63,453 nucleotides of DNA from Deltaproteobacteria bacterium (GTDB lineage Bacteria > Myxococcota > Myxococcia > Myxococcales > 40CM-4-68-19): NCBI GenBank assembly GCA_005879315.1, contig VBLC01000070.1:1-63453 (forward strand), read 5' to 3'. A program made the translations under genes and the position numbers. Below the pieces are notes generated by a model, which saw only the letters and a list, made by a program, of their open reading frames with translations, was not told the DNA's origin and searched no databases. Below are positions 1 through 9,079 of this stretch, in pieces (within the stretch, counting starts at the first letter, position 1; each line of letters begins with the position of its first letter).

Positions 1-603
1 CACGGCGGCGAGAATGGGCCCGAGCGCCGCGACGGGCGTGATGCTGGGCGGCGGCGGTCCGAGCGTGCCCGCCACGCCGATGACGGCGAAGAGAGCGAAC
101 ATCGCCCAGAGGCCGATGGTGCTCGCCGTCCCTCCCGAGCGGGTGGCGCGCAAGTAGAGCGCCGCGCCGATCGCCAGCATGGCCTCCTCGGTGAGAATGG
201 TCGCGGGCACCGAGTTCCACAGGCCGAGCCCGAGATAAGGGCCGTTGGGCAACACCGGCACGTCGGGGCGATGCGAGATGACGTCGAGGACCCAGTGGCT
301 CACCACCAGGAGGCCGAGCATTACCGCGCCGGCGCGGTAACGGCGGATGAGGAAATACGAGCCGCCGAAGAGAAGGGCCCAGAGGATTCCCCCCAATAAC
401 GAATGGCTGATGGGATAGTCGTAGAATTCGAAAGGCGAGGCGGCGGTGATGCCGGGCCGCACCCGCGCGTGCTCGATTCCCATCAGGACGAAGATTCCCC
501 AGAGGAGATCGACGAACATGGGCGCGAGCAGGAGCAGCCAGAGCGGAAGCTGCGGCACTGCACGCTTTGCAGCGAATCCGAGGGCAAAGTGACCGATGCC
601 CAT
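1..603 (-). CDS. Multi-pass membrane protein, YdjM/DUF457-like (partial)
   Basis: Reading frame open from an ATG at 603 to the window edge, 201 residues visible, so the C-terminus is missing. It begins MGIGHFALGF and has about five hydrophobic segments. Conserved polar spots lie inside or between them: an SHS tripeptide, SHWVLD, and a late GLGLWNS loop. This His/Asp pattern in a membrane protein resembles the family annotated as membrane-bound metal-dependent hydrolases (YdjM/DUF457), but no activity can be shown. It is divergent from the tryptophan dioxygenase gene, with only 35 bases between the starts, so the two probably share a promoter region. Confidence 0.6.
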   Translation of the reverse strand, partial: MGIGHFALGFAAKRAVPQLPLWLLLLAPMFVDLLWGIFVLMGIEHARVRPGITAASPFEFYDYPISHSLLGGILWALLFGGSYFLIRRYRAGAVMLGLLVVSHWVLDVISHRPDVPVLPNGPYLGLGLWNSVPATILTEEAMLAIGAALYLRATRSGGTASTIGLWAMFALFAVIGVAGTLGPPPPSITPVAALGPILAAV

Positions 604-638
604 GGCCGACAGTACCACGCGCGCGGTAGAAATTGCCC

Positions 639-1466
639 ATGTCCCCCGACGACGCGATCGTCACCGATTTCCAGGATCGGATGACCTATGCGGGCTACTT
701 GCAGCTGCCGACGCTGCTCTCGGCGCAGAAGCCCCTGAGCGATCCGCCCCACCACGACGAGATGCTCTTCATCATCCAGCACCAGACCAGCGAGCTCTGG
801 TTCAAGCTCATCCTCCACGAGCTGCGCGCGGCCATCGCGGCGGTGCAGCGCGACGAGCTCGAGCCGTGCTTCAAGATCCTCGCCCGCATCAAGCACATCC
901 AGGCGCAGCTGGTGTCGCAATGGGCGGTGCTCGCCACGCTCACTCCCACCGAATATGGCGAGTTTCGCCACGTCCTCGGCCCCGCCAGCGGATTCCAGTC
1001 GCTGCAGCATCGGTTGATCGAATTCATGCTCGGCAACAAGGAGCGCCGCATGCTCGCCGTGCATTCGGGCGAAGCGCTCGCCGCGCTGGAAGAGGCGCTG
1101 CGGGCGCCGACGCTGTACGACGAATTCCTCCGCTACCTTGCGCGGCATGGGAAGCCGATCCCGCGCGAGGTGCTGGGGCGCGACGTCAGCGAGCCGCACA
1201 AGAGCCATCCCGGCGTGCGCGCGGTGATCAAGGGGATCTACGAGAACCCCGCGGCCAACTGGGACGAGTACGAGATGTGCGAGAAGCTCATCGACGTCGA
1301 CGAGCAGCTCGCGCTCTGGCGCTTCCGCCACGTCAAGGTGGTGCAGCGCGTGATCGGTTGGAAGCGCGGCACCGGCGGCACGAGCGGCGTCGATTATCTG
1401 AAGACGCTGGTGGACATCCTGCTGTTCCCCGACCTGTGGGACGTCCGCACCGAGCTGAAGGGCTAG
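639..1466 (+). CDS. kynA: Tryptophan 2,3-dioxygenase
   Basis: 275 residues, the usual bacterial length. Haem-dependent cytosolic enzyme that opens the indole ring of L-tryptophan to N-formylkynurenine, the first step of the kynurenine route. The family signature is clear: [14 protein letters not shown] near the N-terminus, [19 protein letters not shown], then [17 protein letters not shown], and [12 protein letters not shown] near the end. The ATG at 639 is preferred over an in-frame TTG at 633 because the family starts close to this point; no strong Shine-Dalgarno is visible. It lies on the opposite strand to the other kyn genes, separated from them by a broken gene, so it is transcribed separately. 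Confidence 0.93.
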
Positions 1467-1483
1467 CCGCAAATTGAAGCCGT

Positions 1484-1547
1484 GCTGGTGCCCGTCCTCG
1501 TTTTGGTGGCCGGCGTCGGGCTCGTGCTGGTCCTCGTGCGCGTGGTT
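1484..1547. repeat. Inverted repeat, left arm
   Basis: 64-base arm; its reverse complement matches 1851-1914 at about 55 of 64 positions by hand alignment. Read on the - strand it encodes a His/Glu/Asp-rich peptide (HEDQHEPDAGHQNED) almost identical to the peptide encoded by the right arm on the + strand. The spacer of about 300 bases carries the four-helix-bundle remnant. Confidence 0.75.
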
Positions 1548-1850
1548 GATCGCGGATTGGCATGCGTCGTCGACGCGAGATTGCGCGATCAACTCTTGCG
1601 TGCATCAAAGAGCGTCTGCCTCAACATCGCTGAGGCTGTTGGGCGTTTGAGCGACGCAGACAGGAAGCGGGTCTACGCAATTGCCCGCGGGGAATGTTGC
1701 GAAGCAGCCGCTGCGATCGATATCGCGCGAGCAGCTGCTGAATGCGACTCCGCCCGTGGGCGCACAGCTTGAGACACGGCCGGCAGGGTCTACGCTCTGT
1801 TGACGGGACTGATTCGGCGGTACGATCTCGATACCGTCGGTTCGAAAACG

Positions 1851-1914
1851 AACCACCTTCACGAGCACCTGCACGAACCCGACGCCGTGCACCAAAACGA
1901 GGACGAGCACGAGC
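1851..1914. repeat. Inverted repeat, right arm
   Basis: Partner of 1484-1547. On the + strand it encodes HEHLHEPDAVHQNEDEHE, the acidic/His-rich tail of the four-helix-bundle remnant. Since both arms keep the peptide, the inverted copy was probably once coding on the - strand. Confidence 0.75.
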
Positions 1915-1955
1915 TCGAAGCCGATGACAAGCCCGAAAAGCACTAGCTGATCGGC

Positions 1956-3185
1956 TCAGGGCTTTCCGAGCAATTCGAGCGCCGAGACTACCAGGGTGGT
2001 CACCCCCATCCGCAGCGTGCGCTCGCGGTCGGGGGCGAACTGCGACGAGTGCAGCGAAGGCAGCGGCGCGCCCGAGGCGAATTTCGCCGGCTCGACCGCG
2101 CCCACCCAGAGCATCGCCGAAGGCACGCCAGCCGCGATCCCGAACTCGCCGAAGTCCTCGGCGCCCATCACCGGCTGCTTCTCCTCTACGGGCACGACGG
2201 GCGCGAGCGCGCGCGCGAGCCGTTCGATGAGCTTCGGGTCGTTGTAGGTGGCGTTCGAGCTCTCGGGGATGTTGATCAGCGGCTCCTTCGGCGCGTTCGC
2301 CGCGGCGGACTCCGCCTTGGCGATGCGGGCGATCGCCTCCAGCATGCGCTTGCGCACCTCCGGCTTGTAGCTGCGGACGGTCATCTGCAGCTTCACTTCG
2401 TCGGGGATGATGTTCGACTTGGTGCCGCCGTGGATGGAGCCGACGGTCACCACCGCGGGGTCGAGCGGATTGTTCTCGCGCGAGACGATGGTCTGGAGGG
2501 AGAGGACCGTGCGGGCGGCGATGACGACGGGATCGATGGTCTTGTGTGGATAAGCGCCGTGGCCGCCTTTGCCGTAGATGGTCATCTCCACCGTATCGAC
2601 GTTGGCGAGGGCGTAGCCGGAGACGATCCCCACCTTGCCCGAGGCAAGGGTGGCGTCGTCGTGGATGGCGACGGCGAAATCGGGCTTGGGGACTTTCTTG
2701 AAGAGGCCGTCGGCGATCATCGCCTTGGCGCCCTTGACGATCTCCTCGGCCGGCTGCCCGACGAGGACGAGCGTTCCGCGCCAGCGGTCCTTCGCCTGCG
2801 AGAGCAGCGTCGCGGCGCCGACCCAGGAGGCCATGTGGAGGTCGTGGCCGCAGGCGTGCGCGGTGCCGGGCACCTGGCTCGAGTAGGGCACGCCCGTCTT
2901 TTCCTCGACGGGCAGAGCGTCCATGTCCGTGCGCAGGAGGACCGTCGGCCCTTGCCCGTTGCGCAAGACGCCGACGACGCCGTTTCCGCCGATGCCGGTC
3001 TGCACTTCGAAGCCGAGATTGCGAAGCCGCTCGGCCATCTTCGCGGCGGTCTTTTCCTCGTGCAGCGAGAGCTCGGGATGCTGATGCAGGTCGCGATAGA
3101 GCGCGTCGAGATCGGGATAGATGGAATCGATTCGCCCGAGAACGTCGGGCGCGCCGACCGAGAGTATGAGAGCAAGGATAAGCAT
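1956..3185 (-). CDS. M20-family amidohydrolase (hippurate/N-acyl amino acid hydrolase type)
   Basis: 409 residues. Hydrophobic N-terminus MLILALILSVGAP suggests a signal peptide or short membrane anchor. M20D motifs: RTDMDALP, the metal-binding ACGHDLHMAS (Cys112, His114), GQPAEE, AIHDDA, and the dimerisation region KGGHGAYPH; late GAEDFGEF. These enzymes cleave N-acyl or N-aroyl amino acids. The start at 3185 is fixed by GAGGAG seven bases upstream, which overlaps the end of kmo. It is the last gene of the kynurenine operon, and no recognisable kynurenine formamidase is present in the window, so it is a candidate for that step; this is inference only. It could instead be a general peptidase or auxin-conjugate-type hydrolase. 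Confidence 0.85.
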   Translation of the reverse strand: MLILALILSVGAPDVLGRIDSIYPDLDALYRDLHQHPELSLHEEKTAAKMAERLRNLGFEVQTGIGGNGVVGVLRNGQGPTVLLRTDMDALPVEEKTGVPYSSQVPGTAHACGHDLHMASWVGAATLLSQAKDRWRGTLVLVGQPAEEIVKGAKAMIADGLFKKVPKPDFAVAIHDDATLASGKVGIVSGYALANVDTVEMTIYGKGGHGAYPHKTIDPVVIAARTVLSLQTIVSRENNPLDPAVVTVGSIHGGTKSNIIPDEVKLQMTVRSYKPEVRKRMLEAIARIAKAESAAANAPKEPLINIPESSNATYNDPKLIERLARALAPVVPVEEKQPVMGAEDFGEFGIAAGVPSAMLWVGAVEPAKFASGAPLPSLHSSQFAPDRERTLRMGVTTLVVSALELLGKP

Positions 3186-3192
3186 GGGCTCC

Positions 3193-4521
3193 TCAGGGTT
3201 GCACGACACCGTGGGCGCGCAGGAGCGGGACGAGCCGCTCCTCGGCCAGCTCTTGCGCGCGGGCATAATCGACCTCTTCGCCGCGGATCGATTCCTTCAG
3301 GAGCGCGGCCTCGATCTGCCCCGCGCGCAGGGCCAGCCGATAAGGGACGCGGGTGAAGGTCACCAATTGATAGCGCGTCAAGTAACGGCCGGGCATGCGG
3401 CGCTGCAGCTCTTCCTCCACCTTGCGCTGGAAGAGGAATTCGGGGTCTGCCACGCGGTCGCGCATCTCCAGGAAATTCTCCACGGCAAGGTCGGCGATGG
3501 CGTCGGTGTCCGGCTTGCGCGCCTCCGAGAAGTCGGCGAACACGTCGGCCCAATCGCGACCGGCCGGCAAGAGCGTGACGTCCTCGAATCCGGCGTTCAT
3601 TCCCTGGCCAAAAAAAGGAACGATGGCGTGGGCCGCGTCGCCGATCAAGAGTGCCTCGCCGACCGACCAGGGCCAGACCTTGACGGTGACCATCCGTCCG
3701 AGCGGCGCCGAGAGCAGTTGCTGCGCGAGGTTGGGGATGAGCGGCAAGGCATCGGGGAAATCGTTTTCGAAGAATGCCTGCGCGTCGGCCTCGGATCGCA
3801 GCCCGGCGAAAGAGGGCGCGCCCTCGAAAGGCAAGAACAAGGTGCAGGTGAAGCTGCCGTCGAGGTTCGGCAGGGCGATGAGCATGAAGTTGCCGCGCGG
3901 CCAGATGTGCAGCGCGCTCTTCTCCATCGCGAATCCGCCGCCGGGCGCCGCCGGCATCGTCAATTCCTTGTATCCGCTCGACAGCCACTCCTGTGTCATC
4001 TGCGCGCCACGCTGCTCGACCATCGCGCTGCGCAGGGCGGAGGCGCTGCCGTCCGCACCGATCACGACCGGCATCTCGATGCGCACGCCGTCGTCGAAGC
4101 GGCCGAGGCGCGAATCGAGATCATAATCGACCAGCCGTCTCTCGAAATGGATGCGCACGCGGCCGGTCTCTTGCGCCTTGGTCATGAGGAGCGCATTGAG
4201 GCCGGCGCGCGACATGGAATTGATGGATTCGCTCTCGTCGCGGCCGTAGCGGAGGAAGTTGCGCGAGCCGTCGCGCGCGTGCGTCATCCGGCCCGGCATC
4301 GGGATGGCGTTCTGCAGCACCTCCTCGTCGAGGCCCACCTGGTGCAAGGCGAAGAGGCCGCGGGTCGAGACGGCCAGGTTGATCGATCGGCCGCCGGCGG
4401 ATCCGGCTTTGCGCAAGTCGGGGCGGCGCTCGTACATCTCGATGGTGAGGCCGCGCCGCGCCAGGGTGAGCGCCAGGAGCGAGCCGACCGGGCCGGCGCC
4501 GATGATGCTCACGTCAGCCAT
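3193..4521 (-). CDS. kmo: Kynurenine 3-monooxygenase
   Basis: 442 residues. FAD- and NADPH-dependent hydroxylation of L-kynurenine to 3-hydroxykynurenine. The N-terminal dinucleotide-binding motif IIGAGPVGS (residues 6-14) is followed by SINLAVSTRG, PMPGRMTHARDG, the second FAD motif VIGADGSASALR and LLIGDAAHAIVPFFGQGMNA, all typical of KMO. The start ATG at 4521 lies inside the end of kynureninase (8-base overlap), indicating translational coupling. The C-terminal part (RTLTRYQ-like region, VTFTRVPY) is shorter than the eukaryotic membrane anchor, as in other bacterial enzymes. Confidence 0.95.
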   Translation of the reverse strand: MADVSIIGAGPVGSLLALTLARRGLTIEMYERRPDLRKAGSAGGRSINLAVSTRGLFALHQVGLDEEVLQNAIPMPGRMTHARDGSRNFLRYGRDESESINSMSRAGLNALLMTKAQETGRVRIHFERRLVDYDLDSRLGRFDDGVRIEMPVVIGADGSASALRSAMVEQRGAQMTQEWLSSGYKELTMPAAPGGGFAMEKSALHIWPRGNFMLIALPNLDGSFTCTLFLPFEGAPSFAGLRSEADAQAFFENDFPDALPLIPNLAQQLLSAPLGRMVTVKVWPWSVGEALLIGDAAHAIVPFFGQGMNAGFEDVTLLPAGRDWADVFADFSEARKPDTDAIADLAVENFLEMRDRVADPEFLFQRKVEEELQRRMPGRYLTRYQLVTFTRVPYRLALRAGQIEAALLKESIRGEEVDYARAQELAEERLVPLLRAHGVVQP

Positions 4522-5713
4522 GCAGCTCCCGGAGGAGCGCGCCGAGCCGCTGCACGTCCTCGAAGGAGTTGTAGAGCGGCGCGGGCGTGAGGCGCACGAT
4601 GTCGGGCGGCCGCAGATCGCAAACCGCGCCGCGCGCCCGCAATGCCTCGACCAGTTTCGTCGCATCGTGCAAGCGGACGGTGAGCATCGAACCGCGCTGC
4701 GGCGGCGTGAGCACTTCGATGCCGACGCCTTCCAGGAGCCCTTGCAGATATCCGCTGAGCGCCTCGCCCTTGCGGCGCAGAGCGGGCATGGTCGCCTGAT
4801 CGAACAGCTCCATCGAGGCGCGCAGCGCAGCCATCGCCAGGATCGGTGGATTCGAAAGCTGCCAGCCCTCGGCGCCACGGATGGGGCGGAAGCGCGGATC
4901 CATCTCGAAGCGGCGCGCCTTGTCGTGGCCCCACCAGCCCTCGAAGCGCGGCAGATCGGCGTTCGCGTGGCGCTCGTGGATGAAGACCCCGCCGAGCCCG
5001 CCGGGCCCCGCATTGAGATACTTGTAATTGCACCAGGCGGCGAAATCGGCGCCGGTTTCGTGCAGATCGAGCAGCAGATTGCCGGCGCCGTGGGCGAGAT
5101 CGAATCCGATCAGGCAGTCGCGCTCGTGGGCGGCCTTCACCAGCGCCGGCATGTCGACCGCGCGGCCGCTGAGGTAATTGACGTTGCCGATCAGCGCGAG
5201 CGCAAATTCCTTGCCGCGTTCCTGCAGCGCGCGCAGCGGATCGTCAGCCTCGACGATGGTGTCTTCCGGCGCGAAGCCGTGGAATCGCGCCTGCGAGGCG
5301 ACCGCATATCGATCGGAGGGGAAGGCGCCCGCCTCGATGAGCAGGCGATGCTTCCCCCGCCTCGGCCGATAAAAGGAAACCATCAAGAGATGGAGATTGA
5401 CCGTGAGGGTATTCATCACCACCACTTCATGCGGACGGGCGCCGACGAGGCGGGCGGTGGAGGCGGTCAACTCCTCGTGATGGCTGAACCAGGGATGACG
5501 CGCGGAAAAATGTCCCTCGACGCCGAGGCGCGCCCAGTCGTCCAATTCCTCGAGGACGGATTCGCGAGCGCGGCGCGGCTGCAGGCCGAGAGAATGGCCG
5601 GCAAAATAGAGCGGCGTCCGCTCGGGAAAGAGGAATTCGCGGCGCAGATGCGCGAGCGGATCGGCGGCGTCCTGGGCGCGCGCCCACTCCAATGAATCCT
5701 GATGGGAGCTCAT
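4514..5713 (-). CDS. kynU: Kynureninase
   Basis: 399 residues. PLP-dependent enzyme that cleaves 3-hydroxykynurenine (or kynurenine) to 3-hydroxyanthranilate (or anthranilate) and alanine. Seen: YFAGHSLGLQP at the N-terminus, NTLTVNLHLLM, GFDLAHGAGN, the PLP-lysine loop CNYKYLNAGPGG, and GWWGHDKARRFEM with GWQLSNPPI. The ATG at 5713 overlaps the ACMSD stop by four bases (ATGA), and its own end overlaps kmo, so the three are coupled. Length and motifs are complete. Confidence 0.96.
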   Translation of the reverse strand: MSSHQDSLEWARAQDAADPLAHLRREFLFPERTPLYFAGHSLGLQPRRARESVLEELDDWARLGVEGHFSARHPWFSHHEELTASTARLVGARPHEVVVMNTLTVNLHLLMVSFYRPRRGKHRLLIEAGAFPSDRYAVASQARFHGFAPEDTIVEADDPLRALQERGKEFALALIGNVNYLSGRAVDMPALVKAAHERDCLIGFDLAHGAGNLLLDLHETGADFAAWCNYKYLNAGPGGLGGVFIHERHANADLPRFEGWWGHDKARRFEMDPRFRPIRGAEGWQLSNPPILAMAALRASMELFDQATMPALRRKGEALSGYLQGLLEGVGIEVLTPPQRGSMLTVRLHDATKLVEALRARGAVCDLRPPDIVRLTPAPLYNSFEDVQRLGALLRELHG

Positions 5714-6681
5714 TTGAGCCCGAGCCATTCGCGCGCGGTACCGGATAGGAGGCGCTCGCGCACCGCGGGCTCGAGTTGCAGCGATGCGATCAATGCGCCC
5801 GGGCGCGCCTCGCCCAGCGGGAAGGGATAGTCGCTCCCCAATGCGATGCGATCGGCGCCGAAGATTTCCAGCAGGAGCTTCAAGGCGCGCGGGTCGTGCA
5901 CCAGGGAATCGAGGTAGATGCGTTTCAGGTACCGGGAGGGCGGATGGGGATTGTCGATGGCGACCAGATCCGGCCGGCAGCGAAAACCCTGCTCGATGCG
6001 CCCCAGGGTGCCGGGAAAGGCGCCTCCGCCGTGCGCGAAGGCGATGCGCAGCGAAGGCAGCCGTTCGAGCACGCCGCCGAAGATCAGCGAGCAGATGGCC
6101 AAAGACACCTCGGCGGGCATCCCCACCAGCCAAGGCAGCCAATAACGGCCCATCTTTTCCTGGCCCATCATGTCCCAGGGATGGACGAAGACCGCCGCCC
6201 CCAGTTCGGCAGCGCGAGCGAAGACGGGAAAGAGCGCCGGCTCGGAAAGATTCCATTCGTTGACGTGCGATCCGATCTGCACGCCGAGAAGGCCGAGCTC
6301 GCGGACGCAGCGCTCCAGCTCGCGCACGGCCAGCTCGGGCGACTGCAGCGGCAGAGTGCCGAGGCCGGCGAAACGTTGCGGATGGTCGCGGCAGATACCC
6401 GCCAGATGATCGTTGAGGAAGCGCGCCAGGTCGTCGCCGCGCCGCTCGTAGCTGAACATCGCCGGCACGGTGGAGAGCACCTGCATTCCCACCTCCGCCT
6501 CGTCGCATTCGCGGAGGCGGCGCTTCGGGTCCCAGCAGTTGCTCTCGACCTCGCGGGAGAAGGTCCCGTCCTCGCGCACCAGCCGCGCGCGGCATTCGTC
6601 GATCGGCTCGAGGCGCATGAAGCCCACCCAGCGGGGCAGCTCGCGCGGCAAGAGGTGGGTGTGGATGTCAATGCTTCTCAT
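5710..6681 (-). CDS. acmsD: 2-amino-3-carboxymuconate-6-semialdehyde decarboxylase
   Basis: 323 residues. Zinc amidohydrolase-fold enzyme that decarboxylates ACMS to 2-aminomuconate semialdehyde, diverting flux from quinolinate (NAD) into catabolism. Motifs: metal-binding DIHTHLLP at the N-terminus, VQIGSHVNEWNL, FVHPWDMMG, AFAHGGGAFPGTLGR and GSDYPFPLGE carrying the metal-ligand Asp. It sits between haao and kynU, as expected for the meta-cleavage branch of tryptophan degradation. Confidence 0.94.
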   Translation of the reverse strand: MRSIDIHTHLLPRELPRWVGFMRLEPIDECRARLVREDGTFSREVESNCWDPKRRLRECDEAEVGMQVLSTVPAMFSYERRGDDLARFLNDHLAGICRDHPQRFAGLGTLPLQSPELAVRELERCVRELGLLGVQIGSHVNEWNLSEPALFPVFARAAELGAAVFVHPWDMMGQEKMGRYWLPWLVGMPAEVSLAICSLIFGGVLERLPSLRIAFAHGGGAFPGTLGRIEQGFRCRPDLVAIDNPHPPSRYLKRIYLDSLVHDPRALKLLLEIFGADRIALGSDYPFPLGEARPGALIASLQLEPAVRERLLSGTAREWLGLK

Positions 6682-7186
6682 GCTTGCGGCCGCACTTCTT
6701 GCAGGTGGTGTGCGCCGGATTGCCCCAGTAGCGGGCGAAGACGGGCGGGAGCTGCTTGACGAGGTCGGTGAGATGGAACGACTCGCGGTAGAGCTCCGCG
6801 CCGCAAGCGTCGCAGACCCAGAGGAAGGTGTCCTTCTCCTCGGGCAGCCGCCGCCGCTCGATCACCAGGCCTACGGTCTTCGCCGGCCGCTGCGGCGAAT
6901 GGGGGGTGTTCGGCGGCAGGAGGAAGATCTCGCCCTGCCGGATGGGGATGTCGACCGGCTTCTTGTGCTCCAGCACCCGCAGGACGATGTCGCCCTCCAC
7001 TTGATAGAAGAACTCGTCCCCTTGATTGATGTGATAATCGGTCCGCGAATTGGGCCCACCCACGACCGTCACCATGAAATCGCGGTCGCCCTCCCAGATC
7101 TGCGCGTTGCCCACCGGCGGCTTGAGCAGATCGCGGTGCTCCTCGATCCATTTCCGGAAATTGAGCGGCTTCAAGGGCGGTCTCAT
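6668..7186 (-). CDS. haao: 3-hydroxyanthranilate 3,4-dioxygenase
   Basis: 172 residues, the bacterial length. Fe(II) cupin dioxygenase that opens 3-hydroxyanthranilate to ACMS. The cupin motif DYHINQGDEFFYQVEG and PNTPHSPQR supply the iron ligands. The C-terminus carries the rubredoxin-like metal site CDACG and CKKCG found in bacterial HAAO. The ATG at 7186 overlaps the upstream stop as ATGA; the 3' end overlaps acmsD by 14 bases. Confidence 0.96.
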   Translation of the reverse strand: MRPPLKPLNFRKWIEEHRDLLKPPVGNAQIWEGDRDFMVTVVGGPNSRTDYHINQGDEFFYQVEGDIVLRVLEHKKPVDIPIRQGEIFLLPPNTPHSPQRPAKTVGLVIERRRLPEEKDTFLWVCDACGAELYRESFHLTDLVKQLPPVFARYWGNPAHTTCKKCGRKHEKH

Positions 7187-7590
7187 TTGATCTCCGCGAT
7201 GCATTTCATCTCGATGGCGATGGGCGTCGGCAGGGCGGCCACTTCCACCGTCGTCCGGCAGGGTCGATTGTCCTTGAAATACTCGCCATACAATCGATTG
7301 TATGCGGCGAAATCGCGCCCGATGTCGGTGAGGAAGACGGTCACGTCGACCAGATCCTCCCAGCGCGCCCCCGAGTCCTCCAGAACGAAGCGGACGTTCT
7401 CGAAGACGGCGCGGCATTGCGCCTCGATGTCATAGGAAGCGACGCTGCCGTTCTTGTCGAAAGTGACGCCGGGGATCTCCTTGCTGCCGCGGCGGCGCGG
7501 GCCGATCCCGGAGAGAAAGAGAAAGTTTCCCACCCGCCGCGCGTGCGGATAGAGGCCGACGGGTTCAGGCGCGCGCGAGGAATCGATCAT
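7183..7590 (-). CDS. amnD: 2-aminomuconate deaminase, RidA/YjgF family
   Basis: 135 residues, a single RidA/YjgF domain. Seen: LFLSGIGPRR, the YDIEAQCRAVFENVRFVLEDSG core, VDVTVFLTDI, and the signature CRTTVEVAALPTPIAIEM with its substrate-binding Arg. The family includes generic imine deaminases. Its place between the semialdehyde dehydrogenase and HAAO, with ATGA overlaps at both ends, supports 2-aminomuconate to 4-oxalocrotonate deamination, as in the nitrobenzene and tryptophan meta routes. Confidence 0.88.
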   Translation of the reverse strand: MIDSSRAPEPVGLYPHARRVGNFLFLSGIGPRRRGSKEIPGVTFDKNGSVASYDIEAQCRAVFENVRFVLEDSGARWEDLVDVTVFLTDIGRDFAAYNRLYGEYFKDNRPCRTTVEVAALPTPIAIEMKCIAEIK

Positions 7591-9023
7591 AGCTTGACGC
7601 AGACGTTCTTCGCCTCGGTGAAGAAGCGGAGCGCTTCCTGGCCGCCCTCGCGGCCCACTCCCGATTCCTTCACACCGCCGAAAGGCGTGCGCAGATCGCG
7701 CAGCATCCAGCAGTTGACCCAGACGATGCCGGACTGCAGGCGGGCCGAGACGCGGTGGGCGCGGGAGAGGTCGCGCGTCCAGAGGGATGCGGCCAGGCCG
7801 TAGCGGCTGGAGTTGGCCAGCGCGATCGCCTCGTCCTCCGAGGCGAAGGGCAAGAGCGTCGCGACGGGGCCGAAGATCTCCTCCTGGTTGGTGCGGGAGG
7901 CGCTCGCAAGCCCCTCGATCAGCGTCGGTTCGACGAAGAATCCGTTGGCGCAGCGGCCGCTGACGCGCGCGCGCCCGCCGCCGCAGAGAATCCTGCCGCC
8001 CTCCTGCCGCGCCACCTCCAGACAGCCCAGCACTTTGTCGAGATGCTGGCGCGAGACGAGCGCCCCCTGGTCCGTGGCGGCGTCGAGCGGGTCGCCGACG
8101 CGGAGCGCGCGCACCCGCTCGACCAGCTCGTCGCGCACGCGGGGATAGACGCTGCTCTCCACCAGGATGCGCGAGCCGCACAGGCAGATCTGTCCCTGGT
8201 TGGAGAAGGCCGCGCGCACCGCCTGCGGAATCGCTTCGTCGAAGTCGGCATCGGCGAAGATGAGGTTGGGGTTCTTGCCGCCCATCTCCAGGGAGATCTT
8301 CTTGAAGCCTTGCGCGGCGCTGCGGGCGATCTCGCCGCCGACGCGCGTCGAGCCGGTGAAGGAGATTGCCCGGACGTTCTTGTGCGCGACCAATGCCGCG
8401 CCGGCGCGAGCCCCGAGCCCTTGAACGATGTTGAGCACGCCCGGAGGCAGCTCGGCTTCGCTGCAGAGATCGCCGAGCAGATGCGCCGTGAACGGCGTGA
8501 TCTCGGAGGGCTTCGCCACCACGCAATTCCCCGCCGCCAGCGCAGGCGCGATCTTCCAGCTGAGCAGGTAGAGGGGCAGGTTCCAGGGCGAGATGCAGGC
8601 CACCGCGCCGAGCGGCTGCCGCAGCGTGTAGTTGAGGGCGGTGTCGCCGCTCGGGTGGGCCTCGCTGGAGAACTGGGTGACGGCGTCGGCGAAGAAATCG
8701 AAATTCTGGACGGCGCGGGGGATGTCGACCGTCCGCGAGATCTGCAGCGGCTTGCCGGTGTCGAGCGTCTCGGCGCGCGCGAGCTTCTCCAGATCGCGCT
8801 CGATCAGCCGCGCGATGCGGCGCAGGGCGCGCGACCGCTGCGGCGCCGGCGTGGCCGACCACTGAGGAAAAGCGCGCTCCGCTGCCGCCACGGCGGCGTC
8901 GACGTCGCGCCCCTCGGAGCTGGCGATGCGGGCGAAGACTTCGCCGGTGGCAGGATCGACGTCCTCCAGCCATTCGCGGGCGGCGGAGTGCTTGCCGTCG
9001 ATGTAGTTGAGGATGTCCTGCAT
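7587..9023 (-). CDS. amnC: 2-aminomuconic 6-semialdehyde dehydrogenase
   Basis: 478 residues, NAD-dependent aldehyde dehydrogenase superfamily. The Glu loop SLEMGGKNPN and the cysteine loop NQGQICLCGSR are present, as are ISPWNLPLYLLSWK and SFTGSTRVGGEI of the cofactor site. The closest recognisable group is 2-hydroxy- or 2-aminomuconic semialdehyde dehydrogenase; operon context selects the amino form. First gene of the - strand kyn operon; its promoter must lie in the 56-base gap shared with the divergent decarboxylase gene. Confidence 0.9.
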   Translation of the reverse strand: MQDILNYIDGKHSAAREWLEDVDPATGEVFARIASSEGRDVDAAVAAAERAFPQWSATPAPQRSRALRRIARLIERDLEKLARAETLDTGKPLQISRTVDIPRAVQNFDFFADAVTQFSSEAHPSGDTALNYTLRQPLGAVACISPWNLPLYLLSWKIAPALAAGNCVVAKPSEITPFTAHLLGDLCSEAELPPGVLNIVQGLGARAGAALVAHKNVRAISFTGSTRVGGEIARSAAQGFKKISLEMGGKNPNLIFADADFDEAIPQAVRAAFSNQGQICLCGSRILVESSVYPRVRDELVERVRALRVGDPLDAATDQGALVSRQHLDKVLGCLEVARQEGGRILCGGGRARVSGRCANGFFVEPTLIEGLASASRTNQEEIFGPVATLLPFASEDEAIALANSSRYGLAASLWTRDLSRAHRVSARLQSGIVWVNCWMLRDLRTPFGGVKESGVGREGGQEALRFFTEAKNVCVKL

Positions 9024-9079
9024 CGCGCGACAATTACCGCTGCGGGCCGGTCGAGTCGAGAGCGGGTAGACTGCAGTGC

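Larger units (their letters stand above)
1467..1945 (+). pseudogene. Degraded four-helix-bundle (23S rRNA IVP-like) protein gene
   Basis: In one frame after the kynA stop, the text RDQLLRASKSVCLNIAEAVG, followed by GRLSDADRKRVYAIARGE, matches the middle of four-helix-bundle proteins (the 23S rRNA intervening-sequence family). The frame is broken by TGA at 1770-1772. It then continues unshifted with AGRVYALLTGLIRR, which looks like the family's last helix, and ends in a His/Glu/Asp-rich tail before TAG at 1943-1945. The normal N-terminal helix is absent; its place is taken by an inverted copy of the tail (1484-1547). Missing N-terminus plus in-frame stop suggest a dead gene. Readthrough or selenocysteine is unlikely, because the family has no redox Cys at this position. 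Confidence 0.6.

Noticed and set aside
483-1592. Long - strand ORF over kynA (369 residues)
   Set aside because: It is the antisense of tryptophan dioxygenase; composition bias of GC-rich codons leaves open frames. No domain is recognisable.
1770-1772. Third in-frame TGA read as selenocysteine
   Set aside because: The four-helix-bundle family has no redox Cys there, the N-terminal helix is missing, and no strong hairpin follows. Gene decay fits better.
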